This document shows positions 60,447 to 64,000 of a DNA stretch of 64,000 bases, in pieces. Below the pieces are notes generated by a model. The model was not told the origin of the DNA and searched no databases. It saw nothing but the letters and a program-made list of their open reading frames with translations. The DNA is from Lomentospora prolificans. Its lineage: Eukaryota; Ascomycota; Sordariomycetes; Microascales; Microascaceae. The position numbers were made by a program, and so were the translations under genes. Positions within the stretch are counted from its first letter, which is position 1. Every line of letters starts with the position of its first letter. Where the stretch lies: the NCBI GenBank assembly GCA_029532625.1, contig JARFXM010000011.1:1116001-1180000 (forward strand). The letters run 5' to 3'.

Positions 60447-61895
60447 TCACATGAATTGCCGGACCCAGTTAATGTCGAGCCAGCCAACCTTCTCAAATGC
60501 GGTCCAGAGCTTGGATGCCTTGTTTACATCGATCTTGCAGGCTTGCTGGGCATCCGTCTTGCGGAACTCCTTGCCGACACGAGCGCACTCAAGCCGCCGG
60601 ATGAAGATTCGCCGCTTGCTCGTCAGGTAAGTGGCGCAATCAAGTCGTAGGTTGGCAGCGAGCGCAATCTCGTCGGGATGAAGAAGCTTGGCGTTAACAT
60701 CGTTAGAGAGATCGATGGGCGCTCCCTTCCAGTCAACCTTGAGGCAGTTCGGCTTATTAGGCAGCGACGACAGGGGTGGGCAGTAGTTAGGAAGCGCGCC
60801 AAAGTCTTTATCCTCTCGGTTAGGTGCCACGATGCGCCTTTGGGGTTCCGGTGTCGAGTTCACACGAATGGTTTGCTTGATCTGGGGTCCGTTATTTTGG
60901 TTCTGTCGGATAGGCCGAGGTGCACTGGACGCAGGCGCCTTGGTCACCCGGTACTGGCGTGACGTTCGTGGAGCCTTGACGGATTGCGTCTCTGGCGTGG
61001 ATGATGCGGCCAGTTTCGCAGGAAGAATGGTTGCGTACTTGGCAGGCTTGGTCATTGGCGCCGGCCTCTCCTTCCTCCTCGCGCCAGCCTTCCTATCCGC
61101 GACAAGCAGCTCCCGTTCCTTCTTGAGCCAGCCCATGGGGTTGGTGAGGTAGTTCTTCATGACCTGAGATTTGAAATACAAAGCTAATTCGTAATCCTCT
61201 CGGCATGGCGGCGCAGCTACTGTAAAGAGTGTTGGGGGTCGATATGCCACATGCTCGTCAACAAGTCGACGGTGCTGTTCGGGGACATGGTCGGTTCCAA
61301 ACAGTGGGGCCCCGGGGCTCGAGTCCTGTGAAGGAGGAAATAGGATGGGATCCTTGATTGAACCGTCGTCCGTCGCGGCGGGCGTCGGCGCAGCGGGAGA
61401 CGGCGAAGCGGCATTGATATTGTCATGGAGGGGAACCTCTGGCGATACGGGCGGGGACATAGGCGGCCTAGGTCCCGGCACCGGTGCCGCGCGGGATTCG
61501 GCCGAGTCGGGGGTTCGCGCATCGCATTGTGAAAATGTATCGTAGAGGATCGGTTCCGGTGGCGACATCAGATTGCTGATATCAAACGGCTTCTTCTTAC
61601 TTAGATCCATTGTCGCGGAGGGTAGCAGCAGCGAAGACGATAAAGACGAAGAGGGAGCAGCCGTAGTAGTAGCCGAAGCAGGGTCCGACAGATTGCTAGA
61701 TAGTAACGGCTGCTTGGGAGGTCGGGACGCCTCTAACATTGGGGTCATAGGCGCAGACGATGAAGAGCGCGGAAGAGCGTCAGGCGAGGATGGAATCGGC
61801 GTAGATTGATGTCGCTGCATGCAATCCAAGAAAGTAGGCGAAGATGATGAAGATTGAAACAACAATCGATCGGTAGAGTTATGGATAGGATGCAT
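60447..61895 (-). CDS. SWIRM-domain protein (Fun19/Laf1-like)
   Basis: A single open frame; the first ATG in it is at 61895, giving 482 residues. An internal ATG at 61610 (MDLSKKKPFDISNLMSPPEP) has a better context (A at -3, G at +4) and opens the part that looks conserved, so a 387-residue product is also possible. The frame is open above 61895 but lacks an ATG. Residues 1-270 are Ser/Pro/Ala-rich and disordered; YFKSQVMKNYLTNPMGWLKKERELL (about 245-270) is a helical segment; a basic linker follows. The C-terminal SWIRM domain (about 385-482) contains LKVDWKGAPIDLSND, LLHPDEIALAANLRLDCATYL, KRRIFIRRLECARVGKEF and VNKASKLWTAFEKVGWLD. SWIRM domains bind DNA or partner proteins in chromatin complexes. 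Stand-alone fungal members include budding-yeast Fun19 and fission-yeast Laf1/Laf2, which associate with histone deacetylases. A chromatin role is inferred. Confidence 0.9.
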   Translation of the reverse strand: MHPIHNSTDRLLFQSSSSSPTFLDCMQRHQSTPIPSSPDALPRSSSSAPMTPMLEASRPPKQPLLSSNLSDPASATTTAAPSSSLSSSLLLPSATMDLSKKKPFDISNLMSPPEPILYDTFSQCDARTPDSAESRAAPVPGPRPPMSPPVSPEVPLHDNINAASPSPAAPTPAATDDGSIKDPILFPPSQDSSPGAPLFGTDHVPEQHRRLVDEHVAYRPPTLFTVAAPPCREDYELALYFKSQVMKNYLTNPMGWLKKERELLVADRKAGARRKERPAPMTKPAKYATILPAKLAASSTPETQSVKAPRTSRQYRVTKAPASSAPRPIRQNQNNGPQIKQTIRVNSTPEPQRRIVAPNREDKDFGALPNYCPPLSSLPNKPNCLKVDWKGAPIDLSNDVNAKLLHPDEIALAANLRLDCATYLTSKRRIFIRRLECARVGKEFRKTDAQQACKIDVNKASKLWTAFEKVGWLDINWVRQFM

Positions 61896-64000
61896 TGGTG
61901 TCAAGAAAGGATATATGGTTTGTCCACTTGTCCTGGTACCCAACGCAATATATATGTTAGCCTGCGCCCAAAGTGTGACTGCCTGACGGAGTTGACGTGT
62001 AAGACGGGCTGCGGAGGGAATTGGCTGTGCTGTGTGGGTGGGCGGTGTCCTTCCGGGTTCAGCGGGGAGCGCCTGGTGCGATTGCGTGGCGAATAACAGG
62101 CAGCAATTGAAGAACCAGGCCGTCTTTCTTGTGCCTTTCGCCCTATCTCCGATTGAATTGTACCACCAGTCGGTACAAGCACCGGATTTGGGGGGATTGG
62201 TTGACGTTGAATAAGTGACGGGCCAAAAGAGTTTACCTTTTAGTGACAAGCCCACAATTGGCAGGAGCAACTAGAAAATCGGCCGATTGAGGGTAGTGAG
62301 CGGATTATGAGTTGCTGGCGTGTGGGGTTGTTGGATGGTGACGGGCTTGCCAGCGACCGACTCCTGGGTTTAGTGGTGCCAGGGCTAGAAATCGATGCGC
62401 TAGGCTGGCGACGTGGAGAGCGGCGCTGTTGGGATGGGAATTTACAAAGCGCTTTGGTGAAGGCGACTTGAGAGCGACTCAGGCTTCGAATAGACGACAA
62501 ATATCAAATACCAGAGCGAATCCACCAGGTTCGCGCGTAGAGATAATGGGTGTTACGAGGCTCAAATGACCTTTCCATTTAACCTCTGGGTATCCCGGTG
62601 GCGAATTGCTCAGTGACGCGAAGAAGCTGTAAGTTGGGTTCGAGGAGAGGGGCCACTTCTCGTCTTCTCTCGGACACGTTCGTTATGTCCGCCCAGCGTT
62701 CGACGAAGAAAAGGGCGCTTCGTTATGGGCTACGTAGAACTGCGGGTATCTGGTGGAACTGGATGGAAACAAATCGGAAACGTCGGGGAAAGTGGAAGAG
62801 ACGAGTTAAAAGGAAGAGAGGAGGAAAGCGCAAAGCTGACCAAGAATGGAGGAAGATGGGTGAATAATAAAGTTGGAGGTGTGGGAGCCTGAAGATCTAC
62901 TTGAAATGAGGGCGGGAACAGCACGAAGGGCACCTGAACCAGCCTACCTGGGGAGAAGCCGTTCTGATTCCAAACCAAGGTCCCCAGTCCTGCTGGGTGG
63001 GCGTGTGTGGGTGTGTCTGGTGAATCAAAGTACATGGAATACATGGAGGCAAGGCACCCAACAATCGTATAATTATTGGCAGCGCGATAACAGCAGTAAA
63101 AATGGAGAATGTACTTTGCCATCTTCGTCCTCCTGGGCCCATCAATTACCGGACAGGAATGCTCCTCAAGGGTGAGAGAGCGCGCGCGCGGTGTTGGATA
63201 TTGGAAACCGGGGGAGGCTACACACCCAAGGGGATCTGATAGAGTGCGACATATGGAACTAGAAAGAGGAAGGTACTTCATTACTGGTACACATTCAGTC
63301 GCGGGGGTGTACAAATGAGTCTTGAGTGGGTGATAGGGTGTGGTACTTCGATCTCTGGGGAAACATTTGAAATCAAATGGGAAAATAAGACCGGGAAGCA
63401 CATGCGGAGGGAACACAAAGTATCGGGGCGTAGCGATAATACTTGGACAACGACTGGATCTCCTGCCTTCCTCGTCCGTCTAGGGCGGGGGTTGGTGGCC
63501 AGTCCAAAGCCTCTTCAACACTGGATTGACTTGACCAAAAGCCCCATGCCCTGCCAGCTTTAGTGGCCGGTGTACTATTATTAATATACGCTTGCGTTTA
63601 AGACCTGGTCGCTTTTCGTACAATTGGCGAAATCTGCTAGGGATTGGCCACAAAGGAAAAGACCGGAATCAACAGAGACGACAGAGTCAGCATAAGGGGC
63701 TTACAACGACTCTGGGGCGCGGGCATTGAACATAAGGCCGACCTGGAAGTAGGCACCAATCCATTGATCCCAGGTCGACGCTGAAAGAACGCCCCAGAGG
63801 AGACTTCCATCCAGAATCCACCTGCCCTCCACTGCCAGCTTTGCGGAGGGCCAGGCCCTGATACATTCACCCCACCTTATTCCTCTGATTTCCAATTACC
63901 AAGCAATTGAGTCCACAGCCAGGGGGGCAGCGACAGCGTCTGGCTATATACACCCTGCAGGGTGTACAGAAATGCTCCGAGAGGAGGAGGACTGAGTACA
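61896..64000. other. Upstream region of the SWIRM gene; no further gene seen
   Basis: Non-coding on the evidence available. Minus-strand frames here (for example 62730-63416) are C/T-rich in composition, as expected of a fungal leader or promoter. A perfect 18-bp palindrome lies at 63949-63966, close to the window edge. Confidence 0.5.
63949..63966. repeat. Perfect 18-bp palindrome
   Basis: TACACCCTG is followed directly by its exact reverse complement CAGGGTGTA, with a PstI-type CTGCAG centre. A candidate dimeric binding site in non-coding DNA; function unknown. Confidence 0.85.

Noticed and set aside
1..64000. tRNA genes, 5S rRNA, CRISPR arrays, biosynthetic gene cluster, intact transposons
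   Set aside because: No B-box/T-arm pattern (GGTTCRANNCC) in a foldable context on either strand, no regularly spaced repeats, no synthase, transposase or reverse-transcriptase motif in any frame.

Overview
The window is nuclear DNA from a filamentous ascomycete (Pezizomycotina). The genes carry short introns of about 58-132 nt with GTAAGT/GTATGT-type donors and CAG/TAG acceptors. Their products are typical of fungi: a Zn2Cys6 regulator with a fungal regulator domain, an SREBP-type bHLH protein, a Brr6/Brl1 nuclear-envelope protein and an SRPK kinase. Gene sizes and spacing would fit a Sordariomycete, but I cannot fix the order or genus. Ten multi-domain or clearly recognisable protein genes were resolved to exon level. 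One further single-exon gene has no recognised family, and one 55-codon reading frame is only a candidate. I see no tRNA, rRNA, CRISPR array or intact transposon.

Layout. 1-4.96 kb is a non-coding leader and promoter region, followed by an SREBP-type bHLH factor (4959-6000, +). An unrecognised basic/Ser-Pro-rich protein (7333-8475, -) converges on it. A three-finger C2H2 protein (10984-12687, -) precedes a gene-poor stretch of about 17 kb (12.7-30.0 kb). Then come pex16 (30040-31324, -) and a five-exon Zn2Cys6 transcription factor (32279-35377, -). After 4 kb without a convincing gene there is a compact block: Brr6/Brl1 (39614-41201, -), Iws1/Spn1 (41957-43399, +) and an SRPK-family kinase (44644-46461, -). 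A 5.4 kb stretch holding only the 55-codon candidate separates this from Lunapark (51849-53161, -), a GRIP-domain golgin of the Imh1 type (54000-57529, +) and a SWIRM-domain protein (60447-61895, -).

How the genes relate. There is no metabolic gene cluster and no sign of a horizontally acquired island; these are housekeeping and regulatory genes. Two head-to-head pairs probably share promoter regions: Brl1/Iws1 (755 nt between start codons) and Lunapark/Imh1 (838 nt). Four products act on endomembranes: Pex16 in peroxisome membrane biogenesis, Brl1 in nuclear-envelope and pore assembly, Lunapark at ER three-way junctions, and Imh1 in tethering at the trans-Golgi. Iws1, SRPK, SWIRM and the three DNA-binding proteins act in gene expression. 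I read the shared endomembrane theme as coincidence unless synteny shows otherwise.

I did not find a convincing new biological system. The points most worth a second look are the 55-codon frame whose stop codon overlaps a perfect splice donor, the 9-nt first coding exon of the golgin, a long inverted repeat beside pex16, and several perfect palindromes and homopolymer tracts in the spacers. Exon boundaries were worked out by hand from frame continuity and splice consensus and have no transcript support.
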